From assembly GCA_963691705.1 (NCBI GenBank), contig OY829542.1, positions 36,814,579 through 36,878,578 on the forward strand: DNA of 64,000 bases, given 5' to 3'. The notes under the pieces are model-generated. The model searched no databases, was not told the origin of the DNA, and saw only the letters and a program-made list of their open reading frames with translations. Each line of letters starts with the position of its first letter. Within the stretch, counting starts at the first letter, position 1. This document shows, one piece after another, positions 21,815 through 34,165 of this stretch. A program made the position numbers and the translations under genes. This stretch comes from Viola odorata (lineage: Eukaryota > Streptophyta > Magnoliopsida > Malpighiales > Violaceae).

Positions 21815-24282
21815 ATAGCTAAAAGAAATCTCAGTAAAGATCATCAAAGGTTACGATTAACATAACTGTGAGGTCTAAATGTTCTTCATAAATTTCAGAA
21901 CTTATGTTCACTTGTTTATTAATGGAATGTCAATTTTCTTATGTTTGATTTGTGCTTAGGTTAGCCTAGAATTATGCATGAGTAATTACAGTCGTTCTTA
22001 CAGCTTAGCCACTATACGAGGCAGTAGGATAAAATAGAAAACTAATATGGAGTCATCATATCGCTGGTCCAATTTTGTTAGAATAAATATCTAATTAGGG
22101 CTAAATTTGTCAAGTGCCTTGTACGTCTTGCCCTAGGTGTGTCTTTCCTCCGCTTTATGGACTATTCAGTTAAATCCCTCTAAGTGCCTTTTAGGGGTTA
22201 TTTAATAGTCAAGGTTTGTTCTTAAGTGGTTTCTACATAAACTTCTCATACAAAAGAAAGCAGGAGACCTAAGTGTACCTAGTCTCTATAGCACACCTAT
22301 GAGTTAGGGATAAAATATCTTTTAATCGATGACTAGTTGACCCTAATCGTAACCAGCGATAGATGTTTACTTGAAAATCTTCTCTCCTTGAGTTAATCTT
22401 CTATTTACTTTGCTTTATTTATTTTATTGTTGTATATTTGATAATTCCTAAAACACAACTTTCAAACCCTCATTTTTACTATTACCTATTTCGTTTTGTT
22501 ACTACTTGGTTATTATTAGAAGAATACATCTTGCTCAATCCCTATGGAATGATCATGTTATCACTATACAAAATTTAATTTGTGCATATTGGCTATAGAT
22601 TTTATTATTATTTTTGACAGCTTCGACAATCGATCAGTCTTCATTTAGTATATATGCTTAGAGATAGTCATATTTTAGGCTTTTGCTTTTGAATTGAACG
22701 TTGAGTCATCTCTATCTCAAGAGCCACCTCAAACCTTAAGTGATCTAACTTAGGTGATTAGATTGTTTGAGTTCGTCTTCTCTTTTTCATCTTCAATAGT
22801 TGAGTTGTTCTAGATTAGCTCTAGAAGGGTTCAACTTTGTAGTTGAGATCCTTGTAAGCTTTCGACTAAGTTGTCTAAATTGGGATTTGTGAGTTATTTT
22901 CTTGTTCTTCCTTGTATTCAACCTTACAAGAACTAGATCCTTATTATAAATGCAAGTTTCGGGTAAGTTAGAGTTGATTGTTTACTATATTATTGAGATA
23001 ATCTTTATATCTTTGAATTCTTAAGCTTTCAATCCATGAATTCTTGGTCGAAGCATATGAAGTGATAGCGGAGCTTTTGGCGTTCTTAAGGTTGGTCTGA
23101 ATTTTCTTTCTTGTTTTTGTTCTTACAAAATTTTGAAATTCTCTCTCTAGAAATTCAAAATTTTGTAAGCACATTTGAGTTGTCTTCACTTAAACTTAGT
23201 CTTGCTTCCATCCTTATTTTTTCCTTATTGTGTTGCTCTTTTAATCATTGATTTTCATCCGAAATACAAGCTTAAATTTTCAAATTTGTTCTTGATGTTC
23301 TTGGTATTCATCTTTGTTCTTCTTACTCACCTTTAAGGAAGAAGAAGAAAAGTAGAGTTTTAGTCATTGTTAATCATCTTTTCTAGTCCCAAGTTGTGTG
23401 TCATAGTCTCAACTTTGGGAAGACAAAAGGTCACTCATCCAATTAATACACTTACATCTTTGAAAGACACCTAATCTTACACATCTAGCATCTTTTCATT
23501 TTTAGTATTGCCTGGTTTTTGCAAACTTACCCTAATTGTGTATGACTTGACATCCAACAAAAGCTAGGGTTCATCCTAGTTTAATTATTCAAACCAAGTT
23601 ACACACTTGTAACTATCTAGTTGTCTTTAGTTAACTTCTAGTTTGCTAGTCACCTTGCATCCTTAATTAATTATCCATTTATCCCAAAAAAGAAATCCAA
23701 AATTATTAATTGGTTAATTGGTTTCAACCAAATTAATTAATTAATTTTTTTTGGATGGATTCCCTTAAAAAGATTAGAAGAGGGGTCACAATTTGGGATA
23801 CAAGTTTAGTGTGAATGCCTTGCAAGTCATTACTAGCATTACAAAATGTGTGTTAACAAATTGTTGGAGTCACATTCATATTACTTTGATTGTCTTCCTT
23901 TGTCTACCTTTAGTTATTCTTGAGTATTCGAGCTTCTTTTTGGTTCCTTCTTACTTTAGTTTTCCAATCTAGTCAAACTAGCGTCAAGTTTGATCTTTCT
24001 TTGCGAACTTGTCACTATTTTAACCTCTCACTTATTTGAAGCTAGTTGTCTTTGATTATTTCCTTGATTGCTTTCTTGAACTCTTAAGTCACTTGAACAT
24101 TTATCTCATTTTGTATCACTTTGTGTTTGTGCTAGAGAAAGATAAGAGTTAGTGGCGTGAGGTAAAGTAAGCTTATTCGAGAGTGAGCGCAAAAAACTTG
24201 AGCGATACACTTGACAGAGTGCTAGATAGGTTAACGTTTATTTTGGGTTTTCTTTTTCGTTTGTTGATTGTGTAGTAACGAA
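21815..24282 (+). other. AT-rich stretch without genes; probable gypsy 5' leader
   Basis: No supported ORF. At 22535-22640 the phrase 'ctcaatccctatggaatgatc ... actatacaaaatttaatttgtgcatatt' (broken here) resembles the 3' end of LTRs of several plant gypsy families. The stretch up to 24282 may therefore be the leader of the gag fragment that follows. LTR boundaries were not found. Confidence 0.35.
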
Positions 24283-25911
24283 ATGGAAAAAGTTATTGAT
24301 GACACCATAGTCGAGAAATGGACTTCCAAATCCTCCTCTCCTATGGCACCCAAGTTGGTCAAGTTAGTGGGCCAAATGAAAGCTATGCAAAAAGAGTTAG
24401 CCAAAAAGGATGACAAAATTGACACCTTGATGAGCATGTTGCAAGAACAAAGAGTGGGCAAACAACCACTAGTCTTATTTGTCCAAAATACTAGTCCTCA
24501 AGACCGTCCAAGTACCTACCGTTATGGTATGACAAAGGAGAATGAGGAAGAATCTCGCTACATGGAGGACATTATGGCGGAATTGAGTGACCTTTGGAGA
24601 CACATGACGAAGTAATGAAGCGTGGAGGAGTCTATGAACCAAGCTTCAATGCATCAAGCTTAGGCCTTGGTTCCTCATAAAACCCAAACCGAGACCTAGG
24701 CCCTACCATCTCTCAAGGACATACTGGTGCCCCAAGAGTCATATCACAACCACACGGCTACGAGGAGTCAAATGGGCACCTCGACCGATAACTAAGACAC
24801 CAAGGCCATATGGGTCGCGACCTAGGCAATCAAGGCCAAGTCGGTAGGGGCCTAGGTAACCATGACCCTGAATTACCTTTGGTCAATGTCCATGGGCAAT
24901 ATCAAGGTCCTCCTAGACAACCTCCGATTGACCCGTATTATGATGATGCAGGCTACTTTGAGCATCAGTGAGGGAGAAATCAAAGGGAAGAGAGGGTCAA
25001 CTACACCATTTCTAACATCAAGTTCGAAATCCCTTCTTTGGATGGGCGGTGACCCAGAAGCTTACATAGCTTGAGAGTGAAAAGTGGATATGATTTTTGA
25101 TGTGTACAACTATTCGGAAGAGAAGAAAGTGAAGTTGACAATAGTTGAGTTCAAAGGCTTTGCATTGGTGAGACAAACTAGTCCTTGAGAGGCGGATAAA
25201 TGACTACCCACTTAGTCCTTGAGAGGCGGATGAATAACTAGTTATGCGCCATCAATTCGTCCCCTCTTACCATCAATGAGATCTTCACCAATGTTTTCAA
25301 AGGCTCTCCTAAGGGAGCCAATTCGTTAGTGACTACTACAATGCTTTTGGAGGTCACACTCACTCGCGCCAATATTTTCGAAGGAGTTGAGACAACTATG
25401 GCTTGTTTCATTGGTGGACTCAACAAGGATATAACCAATGCCCTTAACCTTCAAGAGTATGACACATTGGAGGCCATGCTACACAAAACCATTAAACTTG
25501 AGAGGCAACTACAATCTAAGCCGAGATTCCCAACACATTCGTCCTCTACTTCTTACCCAAACAAACCACCTTGGAAACCCCCACACTCTTACCCACCAAA
25601 GAACCAAACTACCCCAAGAAATACACCTTTCTCTCCCAAACCTAACCCTCCTCCTTTTTCCAAACACAACCCAAATACACATTCTCACAACAAACCAGCT
25701 TACACCTACTTCTAACTCCAAACCAAGAATAAGTGACATTACTTGCTTCAAGTGTGGTGACCGAGGTCATATCAGGGCCGAATGCCCTAACAAGCATTTG
25801 ATGTTGATAAGGGAAAGTGTAGAAATATTTAGTGAGGATGAGGAAGAACATTTGGTGGAGGGCGCACAAGAGGTAGTCACTAGTGATGGAGGGAAAAGTG
25901 ACTATGATTAA
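24283..25911 (+). pseudogene. Ty3/gypsy gag fragment with CCHC zinc knuckle
   Basis: The first frame (24283-24615) encodes an acidic, Lys-rich N-terminus with a short coiled coil (QMKAMQKELAKKDDKIDTL). Later frames give the gag core (LTRANIFEGVETTMACFI, then GLNKDITNALNLQEYDTLEA), a Pro/Asn-rich linker and, at about 25737-25790, a CCHC knuckle ITCFKCGDRGHIRAEC with the C-x2-C-x4-H-x4-C spacing intact. Stops at 24616, 25075 and 25716 and frameshifts show decay. The core is closest to chromovirus-type gags. Confidence 0.75.
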
Positions 25912-26018
25912 GTAGAAGTTCCTTGTTGCATGGTGGTGAGAAGAACCTTGAGCGTGCAACCAAAAAAGAGCCGAATGAGTTAGAACAACGTTAAAACTTA
26001 TTTCACACTCGTGCTTCA

Positions 26019-26390
26019 ATGGGAGAAAAAGTCATTTCTATCATCATTGATAATGGTTCGTGCACAAATGTGGCAAGCAACATGTTAGTGCACACAATGA
26101 ACCTACCTCTCTTCAAGCACCCAAAACCTTATACCTTGAATTGGTTCAATGAAGGAGGAGCAACTTGTGTAACCAAGCAAGTCAAAGTGTCTTTTTGCAT
26201 TGACAAATACAAAGATGAGAGGTTATGTGATGTGGTTCCTATGTCATCTAGCCATCTCATTCTCGGTAGACCTTGACAATTGGACCGAAGAGCTCTTCAT
26301 GATGGATACAAGAATATCGTCAAGCTGGAGCATGAAGGCCGAAAAAATTACATCCATCCAAAGAGGTTGTGAATGAGTTGGACCCCATTG
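26019..26390 (+). pseudogene. Ty3/gypsy aspartic protease fragment
   Basis: Contains IIDNGSCTNVASNMLV, corresponding to the protease active-site region, usually D-S/T-G; here Asp-Asn-Gly. The second conserved segment SSSHLILGRP follows about 75 residues later, with a stop immediately after it. Typical downstream phrases follow in a shifted reading: RRALHDGYKN and the HEGRKN-like segment. No reverse transcriptase follows, so the element is truncated here. Confidence 0.75.
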
Positions 26391-27466
26391 GAGGTTAAGC
26401 TAGAACAACCATCTCCTAGGTGATCTATGAATTTATGGGCTCAGTTATTTTTTTTGATAGATGGAAAAAATCTTTTTCCGAATATGGTAAACTTGCAATC
26501 ACAATTGGAATGTTTTTAAACTCCTAAAGCTACAACATACGTGTGAGTTCTCAAAATTTTTGGTCTCTCTTTAGATGCGAAATTGAAAAAATCCAATTTG
26601 ATTATATATAAACATCTTTTTAGCGAGGTGATGTCATTTTTTCTTATATTTTTTTACATTTTTAAATGGTTAACCGGTAATAGTTAACGATAAAACACTC
26701 AAAAAATGAAAAAAATAGAAAATATTCAGGACTAAATCAAATGGTTTCATATCTAGAGGATCAAACGAAAAGAAACATGAATACTTATGGGATAGAAAGT
26801 TTTTCTTCCTTTTTTATAGGTAGGAGTGAGATTCGAATCTGATCTGACTCATACTGATACATTTACTTCCAACAAGACAACCAAAATATATTAGTGAGTA
26901 TTAATTTTTTTTCATTAGCTAAATTAGTTATTGTAAAAAAATCTAAAACTTTTAAAGTTATTAATTCACTATTGTTTAAGAGAGAACACTTTTAAACTTT
27001 TGATTTATTGTAGTGAATTTGGTTAATTTCTTTTAATTATTAATTTATTAGAATAATCTTCTTATTAGAAAAATAGCCAAACTCGTCTGATTTCGGTGAA
27101 TAACTTAAAAACCCAAGCCTATGTATGGGAACAAGAATTTGGATGGAAAGGAAAGGAAGGGAAAGGAAATTTTTAAAATTTCCCTTGTATGGGAAAAAAA
27201 GTGCAAGGGAATGAAAGGGAATGCAAGAGAATACGGAGGAAATAAATTGTAAAAATTTTCTTCCGGGCCCACAAAATATTTCAGGAATGAAATTAGAGAC
27301 AAGAGCCATTATTCTTGTAAATACCCTCTTTCTTTCTTTTCTCAAACAGAGCAATTCTTCCTCTTTTTCCTCTTCGTCCTTCTCAAGCTGAGCAACCTTT
27401 CCTCTTCTTCCTTCTCAAGCTTCTCTGTATTGACTACTCATCTTCCTTGTGTACTTTTCTTCTCAG
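26391..27466 (+). other. AT-rich stretch with a purine/pyrimidine-rich block
   Basis: No coding sequence supported. 27115-27300 is rich in ggaaagg/gggaatg phrases; a pyrimidine-rich counterpart at 34615-34760 could be a related small repeat in the opposite orientation. 27360-27466 is pyrimidine-rich and ends in tcag, consistent with an intron 3' end. Confidence 0.35.
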
Positions 27467-27565
27467 AAATACAGGAGCGGCTCTGTTGGTAAGTCGGAAA
27501 AGAAGAAACGGAAGAAGCCTCGCAATAGATCTCATCAGGAGAAGGCGGAGGCTATCCCTGAATAA
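27467..27565 (+). CDS. Candidate terminal exon of an unidentified gene
   Basis: Directly after a pyrimidine-rich tract ending tcag, a 33-codon frame runs to TAA at 27563-27565. The product is very basic, then acidic (KSEKKKRKKPRNRSHQEKAE). I do not recognise the protein. The rest of the gene is not seen upstream, where retroelement DNA lies. It could equally be a chance ORF. Its nearest downstream neighbour is the LINE. Confidence 0.3.
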   Translation, partial: KYRSGSVGKSEKKKRKKPRNRSHQEKAEAIPE

Positions 27566-27723
27566 GTGGAGTGACAATGTACGGCGACGATGATGAATGC
27601 AGTTCATTACTGTGTTTTCCTAAATGCGATTCCACTTGTCATTTTGATGCTGGAGTAGTCTATATAGGGATTTATTATGATGATTTAGGTGTTTAAGTAC
27701 TCCGTTTAAGTAGTATGTGTATA

Positions 27724-27740
27724 TGTGTAGGAATGTTGTT
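27724..27740 (+). repeat. Target-site duplication, left copy
   Basis: The 17 bases tgtgtaggaatgttgtt recur at 34149-34165, on the other side of the LINE. They are followed here by the poly-T that represents the LINE poly-A tail. Confidence 0.92.
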
Positions 27741-27754
27741 TTTTTTTTTGAAGG

Positions 27755-30700
27755 GAAGATAATAATTGGATTGATTCAAATCTGCAAGTACAAAAGGCGC
27801 GATCGCCTCGGGGCATTCCCCTATCCATACATTTTCTAAACCGAAAATCAAAGCCAATTGGCTCAACTCATGTGTGGGAACATTCGTGGTCCGCTTTGTG
27901 TGTGTAAAGGAGCAACTGCAAAATGTAGATGCCAGCCGTGCCACTTCCTCCAGTACCAAGCCCGTATAGTTTATAGGGAGCTCTCCGTTGGTCAATGCCA
28001 AGATGTTCTGCAGGCAGTCTGACTCAATGACCCTTTCACACCCTCATTGCCTAGCCTGCGTAAGAGCGTCTCTAAGCGCCAGGGCCTCCATTGTTGGCGC
28101 GTCAGTCTTATGAGGGAGAAAAATAGCCCCTGAGAAGATCGCCCCCCCCCCCCCCCCCCTCCGTCTCGAGCTATGAAACCCAGGCCAATCCCCGAACTCC
28201 TGATGGCTGCATCTGTGTTAACCTTTACCACCCCTGGTGGGGGAGGCAACCACTTCGGATCGATGTGTTGGCATATAGGGGAAGAAGACTTCTGTGGCAG
28301 ACACCAAGCCTCCTTAAAATCTGTCAACAACTTCCCTCCCTTGATGACCACCTCTTGAGTTGATTCGTCACGTTGGCAGAAAATCTTGTTGTTCCTTGAA
28401 GTCCACAACGACCAAAGGGTAGAAATCATTTTTTCGAGATTCGATTCATCCAGAGATGCCCTGGTTGTTGCTAGCCACTCAACCCAATTATCTCCTTGAA
28501 GCCTTGGAACTCTACCCCAAAAGTCAAATTTCGCCCACACCCCAGCCACGAAAGGACAAGACAATAACGAATATGAAGTTGACTCAACCTACTCGTTACA
28601 ACAGGGGCACACTGAATCCACCATTAATCCTCTCCTTCCCAGGTTTACTCTGGTCGGGAGGGATCCATTACCCAGCCTCCACATGAAGTTTTTAAACTTT
28701 GGAGGGATAGTTAAACCCCATAGATATTTCCACCAACCTCTAGTCGAGCCCTGATCATCCTGGTAACTATCGACGTTAGACTGTGGTACCCACTACGGAC
28801 AGAATACCTCCCATTTGTAGTGCCCCTCCACACAAGAGTATCATTCACCTCATCCCGACTAAGCGGTAGGCTTAATATTTCCGATACTTCTTGCGATAGA
28901 AAGAGTTGCTCCACAAGGTCAGTTTTCCAACATCATTGACCTTCGTCTATTAGCTCAGCCATTGTTGCCTCCTCATCCAGAACTGAAACCGGCGCTGAGA
29001 TCATTCCATTTGCAACCGATGGGAGCTATGGAACCTTCTAAATCTGTATCCGCTCCCCATTCCCCACCCGCTAGAAGCAACCTTTCTGAAGGACCTCTCT
29101 CCCAGCCAGGATGCTCCTCCAAACATAACTAGGGGGATATCCCACCCCCGCCTCTAGGAAGTTTGAGTGGGGTAATATCTAGCTTTCCAGATTTGGGAGA
29201 GCAAAGAGTTCGGGTGTTTATGCAAGTGCCAACCTTGCTTAGCAAGCAGTGCTTGGTTGAAATCCCAAACTTTCCTAAAACCCAAGCCTCCCACCTCCTT
29301 AGATATACATAACTTTTCCCAGGAAACCTAGTGCATCTTGCGTTCATCCGTGTTCCCCCCCCCCCCCCCCCCCCCCACCAAAATCTTTTAGTAGCCTTCT
29401 TGAGCTCTTCACATATGGAGATTGGGATTTCGAAGCAACTCATCATATATGTTGGAATGGATTAGATGACCGATTTATTCAATACTTCCCTCTCTGCCTG
29501 GGATAATTTCTTCTCTTTCCACCCCCTAGTCTCTTGCAAACCCTATCTCGAATCGATGCGAACATTCCCTTCTTAGCTCGACCAAAAGATACTAGAAGCC
29601 CTAAATACTTCTCATGAGAATCCGTTCCCACCATTCCTAATCGCCCTGTAACTCACGTTCTAGCATCTTGGCCTACATTCTTGCTGAAGCATACCTCCGA
29701 TTTGTCCAAGTTGACCTTCTGACCAGATGCCTCCTCATATTCCTTCAGAATCGAACTGATGGCCCCTGCCTCCTCCTCATTTGCCTTGGCAAAAATGAGA
29801 CTATCGTCCGCATAGAACAAATGGCTGACCTCCGGGCTACCTTGACAGATCTTGTAACCATGAATCCTGTTAGCCGAAGCTGTAGCTTGGAGCATCGCCG
29901 AGAGGTCTTCTGCCCATAGAAGGAACAAATAAGGGGACAAAGGGTCCCCCTACCGAAGACCCCTTTCTGGGTAGAACGTAGGACTAGGTGTTCCGTTTAG
30001 GAGGATGGCATATGAGACCGATGTAACGCAACGCATAACCAACGATGTCCATCGAGATGAGAACCCCATACGGGACATGATCGCCTCCAAAAAATTCCAC
30101 TAAACTCTGTCGTAGGCCTTACTCATATCCAACTTGACGCTCATCCACCCTGGTCCAGAGCTCTTGGAATTCATCCCATGGAAAATCTCCTGGGCAATCA
30201 GGGCATTATCTGTAATGAGTCTGCCGGGAACAAAATCACTATGGTTTTCCACCACTACACTCGGTAGAATCTTCTTCAGGCGATTTACCAGCACTTTGGT
30301 AATTAATTTGAAAACGACATTACATAAGCTGATTACTCGAAACTGTGAGCATTTGGAAGGGTTTGCTAATTTAGGGATAAGGGTGATGAAGGTGTGATTG
30401 AGGTAGCTGGGGTCCTCCCTATCATTTAAAATTCCAAGAACCGCTTTGCAAACAGGGTTTTCTAGAAAAGACCAAATTTTAAAAAAAAAGAGCGGAGGCA
30501 TTTCATCCGGCCCGGGGGCCTTCGTGGGGTGCATCTGCTTTAAAGCTTTTAAAACTCCCTCTTTTGTAAAAATCTGATCGAGACACAAGTTCATGGAATT
30601 GGAAACTCGGGGGGTAATGATTTGTAAAATATTTGAAGAAAGGTCACGACCTCCAAAAGAGAATAAAGACTTATAGTACTCTAGGAATGTCCCTCCAACT

Positions 30701-31861
30701 ACCCGATTCATCCTGAATTCTTTCAATTGTATTTTTCTTTTTTCTTTGAGAAGCTCGTGCTTGAAAGAATTTAGTGTTTCTGTCACCTTCTTCAAGCCAG
30801 AGGACCCGTGAGCGTTGCTTCTACATTACTTCCTCCCTATGGATTAATTCCTCAATCTCTTTACTAACTTGCTCAATTTCATCTAGGGTGGGGACCGACA
30901 CTGGTTGTTTCTGCAACCATCCCAATTTTTCTCTCTTGTCAATAATGGATCTATGTACATTCCTAAAAACCTCCTTACTCCACCTTGATAGCTTCGACCC
31001 ACAGAGCCATAGACGCTGGTCAAGCGAGTCGCTAGATCCCTGAAACTCTATCCCATACCACATCCCCTTAACAAACTCAAAGCACGATTCCTCCCTAAGC
31101 CACACCGCCTCAAATCGAAACACTTTACCCCTATGTGCCCTATCGACTGCAGGTGTCAACTTAATCTGAATAGGGCAGTGGTCTGATCCGAAACGGGGGA
31201 GATGGTGCACTGTAGCTTCAGGAAAACAGCTCATCCACTGCTCATTCGCCAACCCCCTATCAAGTCTTTCCATTATAGTTTTGTTTCCCCGTTGGTTATT
31301 ACACCAGGTAAACTTGGGCCCCGAGAATCTGAGGTCGATCAGGTCACAGTCGTCAATCGCGCACCGGAAAGTATCCATCTCGTTGAAATTTTTATCTATG
31401 CCACCCATTTTCTCATGCCCCCACAACACGTCATTAAAGTCCTCAACACAGAGCCACGGAAGAGAGCTCTTGTCCTTTCTTGATCTGAGCATATCCTAGG
31501 TTCTGTGTTTATCCGCAGTACTCGGCCATCCATATATGCCCGTAAATCTCCAATGGGGTCCATTCGATAGGTCGTTCAATAATTCAATGTCAATACAGTG
31601 GGCGTCGCAATGTAACACATTCACAGAGATATCCTTTCTATATATCAAATCCAACCCACCCCTCCTAGTACCCCCTTCACAATCAACAACAATCACATAA
31701 GGAAAAGACCATTTATTATTGAAAATTTAAAATTCACTTTCATACAATTTTATTTCTGACAGAAAAACTAAAGTAGGAAACTCTAATCCTAGCAACTTTG
31801 AGAAGTTTACCCCTGGCTGAGGGTTCTCAAGCCCCCAGTAGTTCCAAAACAGGAGACTCAT
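27755..31861 (-). pseudogene. LINE ORF2: endonuclease, reverse transcriptase, RNase H
   Basis: Starts at ATG 31861-31859, overlapping the ORF1 stop by ATGA. The endonuclease part (to about 30820) has FTGIYGWP, RFSGPKFTWCNNQRG and PRFGSDHCPI, the C-terminal S-D-H motif. The RT (30795-29650) has TKAPGPDEMPPLFF, ITLIPK, FVPGRLITDNALIAQEI, MSKAYDRV and the catalytic FYADDSLIF box. The zf-RVT region and an RNase H-like domain (VKVNTDAAIRSS, then THELSQLAL) close the frame at 27755. Stops (for example after YESEF near 31708), frameshifts and two poly-G insertions (complement of 29355-29376 and 28142-28159) disrupt it. Confidence 0.9.
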
Positions 31862-33711
31862 GGCTCTAGGCCGGGTTGCTCAGCAACCGTCGCCGGACCA
31901 ATAACATCAGTCGGATCCCCATGCACTGCTCTTCTCTTCCTGTGCAAAAAGGACGATGGACCACCACTATCACCGTCATCTAGGACATCCCTTCTTCTCT
32001 TCCCAGTAATTGTGTCTTGGGAGTGTAGCCCTGTGTCCTTATATCGCGGCACACTCTTCCGAGCTGTGCGAACCATCCTGGCAAAGCGAGTAACCAAGGG
32101 CTTGTGTCGTACCCTAGTTATGTCCACATATCATTGAGCCCCTTTAATTATCTCAGAAGAGTTAAAAATAGTCCCTGTATCATTTAAATCCGGTAAAACA
32201 GGAGAAAAATGTAGTGGAACTTCCTCCGGGTCCTCTTCTAGGTTCTCCTCTTCCTCTTCCTCCAAAACAGCATCAGATTGGGCTATTGGGCCCTCCAAGC
32301 CCGCTGCCAAGCCAGCCAAAGGGGCCTGGCTACTGCCAGCAAGCACGCTGGGCTGAGAGGGAGGTTGCGGCCCAGTCCAGCCCAAGCCCCTAAATTGGCA
32401 AGCCTCTAGCACGTCCTCCGTCGCTATCGGCCCAAGCCCAGGAAGTCCAGCCCCAGCCCGAACACCAGTAACCCGCGTCCCGCGCACCTGGGCCTCTCTA
32501 GGCGTGCTAGACCTACCTCTCGTCAGCCCATCCGACACCTCCAGCCCAGCCACAGGCCTTCCTCCTTCTTTCATCAGCCCATTGTTACTAATTGCCAAAT
32601 TAAAATCCCTTGGGCTTAATTCAGTAGCCACCTTCTTCCCCTTCCCAGTTTCTACGTCGTTATGCCCACGTTCAGCAAAAGAACGGAACGACTGCAGGAG
32701 ATGGTTTTCAAGCAAACTGAAATCATGGCCATTTTCCTACAACTGCTCTAATACCCCACCTTCTAGCACCACCTTCTTCAACCTCTCCACAATATGGTCC
32801 ACTAAGGAGCCACCTCTACTACCTCTCTCCTCATTGGCCGTGTCACTGCCCCTCTCTGCTGGGCTCGAAACCGAGTTGTCCACGGGAATTACATTAATCC
32901 GGATAGGTCCTGACCTCCAAGAAACAGAATGTGGCCGAGAGTCCCCACTGACAAAGGACTTTCCGGACTCACTGCCATGACAACTAGGTTTAAAAGACTT
33001 TTCATACGGGAGGGGTTGATTTCCTAGAGGGTCGGTACCGAAATGAACTTTGTAGTTCTAGTGGACGTGCCCCAAGATGCCTCAGAAATAACAAACATTG
33101 GGCAATTTCTCATATTCCGCATTAATTATGATTTTTCTACCCAACGAATTAAAGAACTGTACCTCAGTCACTAGAGGGTGCTCCACATTGATCAAGACTC
33201 GCGCTTTCACCGAACCCCTAAATTGGTTGAGGTCATCCTCATCCACAGAGACGAAAGAACCCAGCCTATTACCCATAATATTCTCTTTGGTTCATAAGTT
33301 TAGGGGGACATCATGAAGTCAAACCGAGAAAACGGATTGATTCAGTTCGACTTCCTGAAGTTGCTCGTCCCCGGTAACCCTTTTGAGGATCACTAGACTC
33401 CGATTCCACAGCCAAGGAGTCCGATCAAGCACCCGTACCAAGTCATCCTCCAGTTCAAACTGAAACAGAAAGCGGTTCGATGCTATTGGCGTAATCTGCA
33501 TCTCCCCCAAAAGCCACCATAAGGCCCTCATACGATTAATAAAGGCCCCAGTAGCTCTCGAGGTAAGCCCCCGATCCCCAAAGACCTTCCTAAGCAGGAA
33601 GAAACAGTTAAGTTCAATCCGGATGTTCTCCATCACCAAACAATCGGTGTTCCTTTGCTTCGATTCCTCCCCACCCAAAGACCCCGATCTACCCACTCTC
33701 GACATGGACAT
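31858..33711 (-). pseudogene. LINE ORF1: DUF4283-like, degraded zinc knuckle
   Basis: The first good ATG is 33711-33709. Early residues hold the DUF4283 core: KVFGDRGLTSRATGAFINR, LWWLLGEMQITPIASNRFLF, DRTPWLWNRSLVILKR. Two stops at about 33319-33300 interrupt it. Next come VKARVLINVEHPL and a knuckle whose first half (NVCYF) is followed by a stop where the second Cys would be. The C-terminal half is Gly/Pro/Ala-rich with an acidic run (EEEEEENLEEDPEEV) and a basic end. ORF1 proteins of L1-like LINEs bind nucleic acid. The stop is TGA at 31860-31858. Confidence 0.8.
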
Positions 33712-34148
33712 TCCTAGGTAATAGTCTATTCTCTTAAGGAAGAAACGAGTGAATAATAGATTTAAGGAAAGAAAGAAAGTGACAGAGGATGAAAGCCGAG
33801 GCTGCTTATGAATAGGTGGGTACTGGGCAATAGGGGTATGCATAATTAACGTTATGGGAAAAGATAATTAAGCAAGTCTAGAGTTCTACGTAGACTAGGA
33901 AAGTACAGTGGATTAACAACTAGAATTAATCAACGCCAAAATAAAATCTAAATCAAATAATCCTGGATTGATAGACAAGGAAAACTAAAATTCAAGATTC
34001 AAAATTGAAAATTAAAATTCAAAAGTTAAAAAGTTAAAAAGTTAAAAAAGGAGACTTACAAGAAGCCAATGCTAAGATGAGGAGGACCTCTGCCACCAAG
34101 GCTGATTGATCTCATGAAGAGATTTTTGCGTTGGTTGTGTGTTGGCTT

Positions 34149-34165
34149 TGTGTAGGAATGTTGTT
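34149..34165 (+). repeat. Target-site duplication, right copy
   Basis: Perfect repeat of 27724-27740. The bases before it differ (ttt versus ata), so 17 bp is the full length. Confidence 0.92.

Larger units (their letters stand above)
27741..34148 (-). mobile_element. L1-like LINE (non-LTR retrotransposon), full length but decayed
   Basis: A 6.4-kb element on the - strand bounded by a perfect 17-bp target duplication. Order on the - strand: 5' untranslated region (34148-33712), ORF1 with a DUF4283-like domain and knuckle remnant, ORF2 with endonuclease, reverse transcriptase, zf-RVT and RNase H-like domains, then poly-A (T run at 27741-27749). In-frame stops in both ORFs mean it is inactive. 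It lies between the candidate exon at 27467 and NADK2, adding 6.4 kb to the NADK2 upstream region. Confidence 0.93.

Noticed and set aside
22968..23189. 73-codon Lys-rich - strand ORF
   Set aside because: AT-rich DNA, no homology recognised, no splice or promoter context.
28160..28360. Poly-Gly stretches in LINE proteins as genuine glycine-rich domains
   Set aside because: The LINE domains continue in a different frame after each G run, so the Gly runs come from inserted bases.
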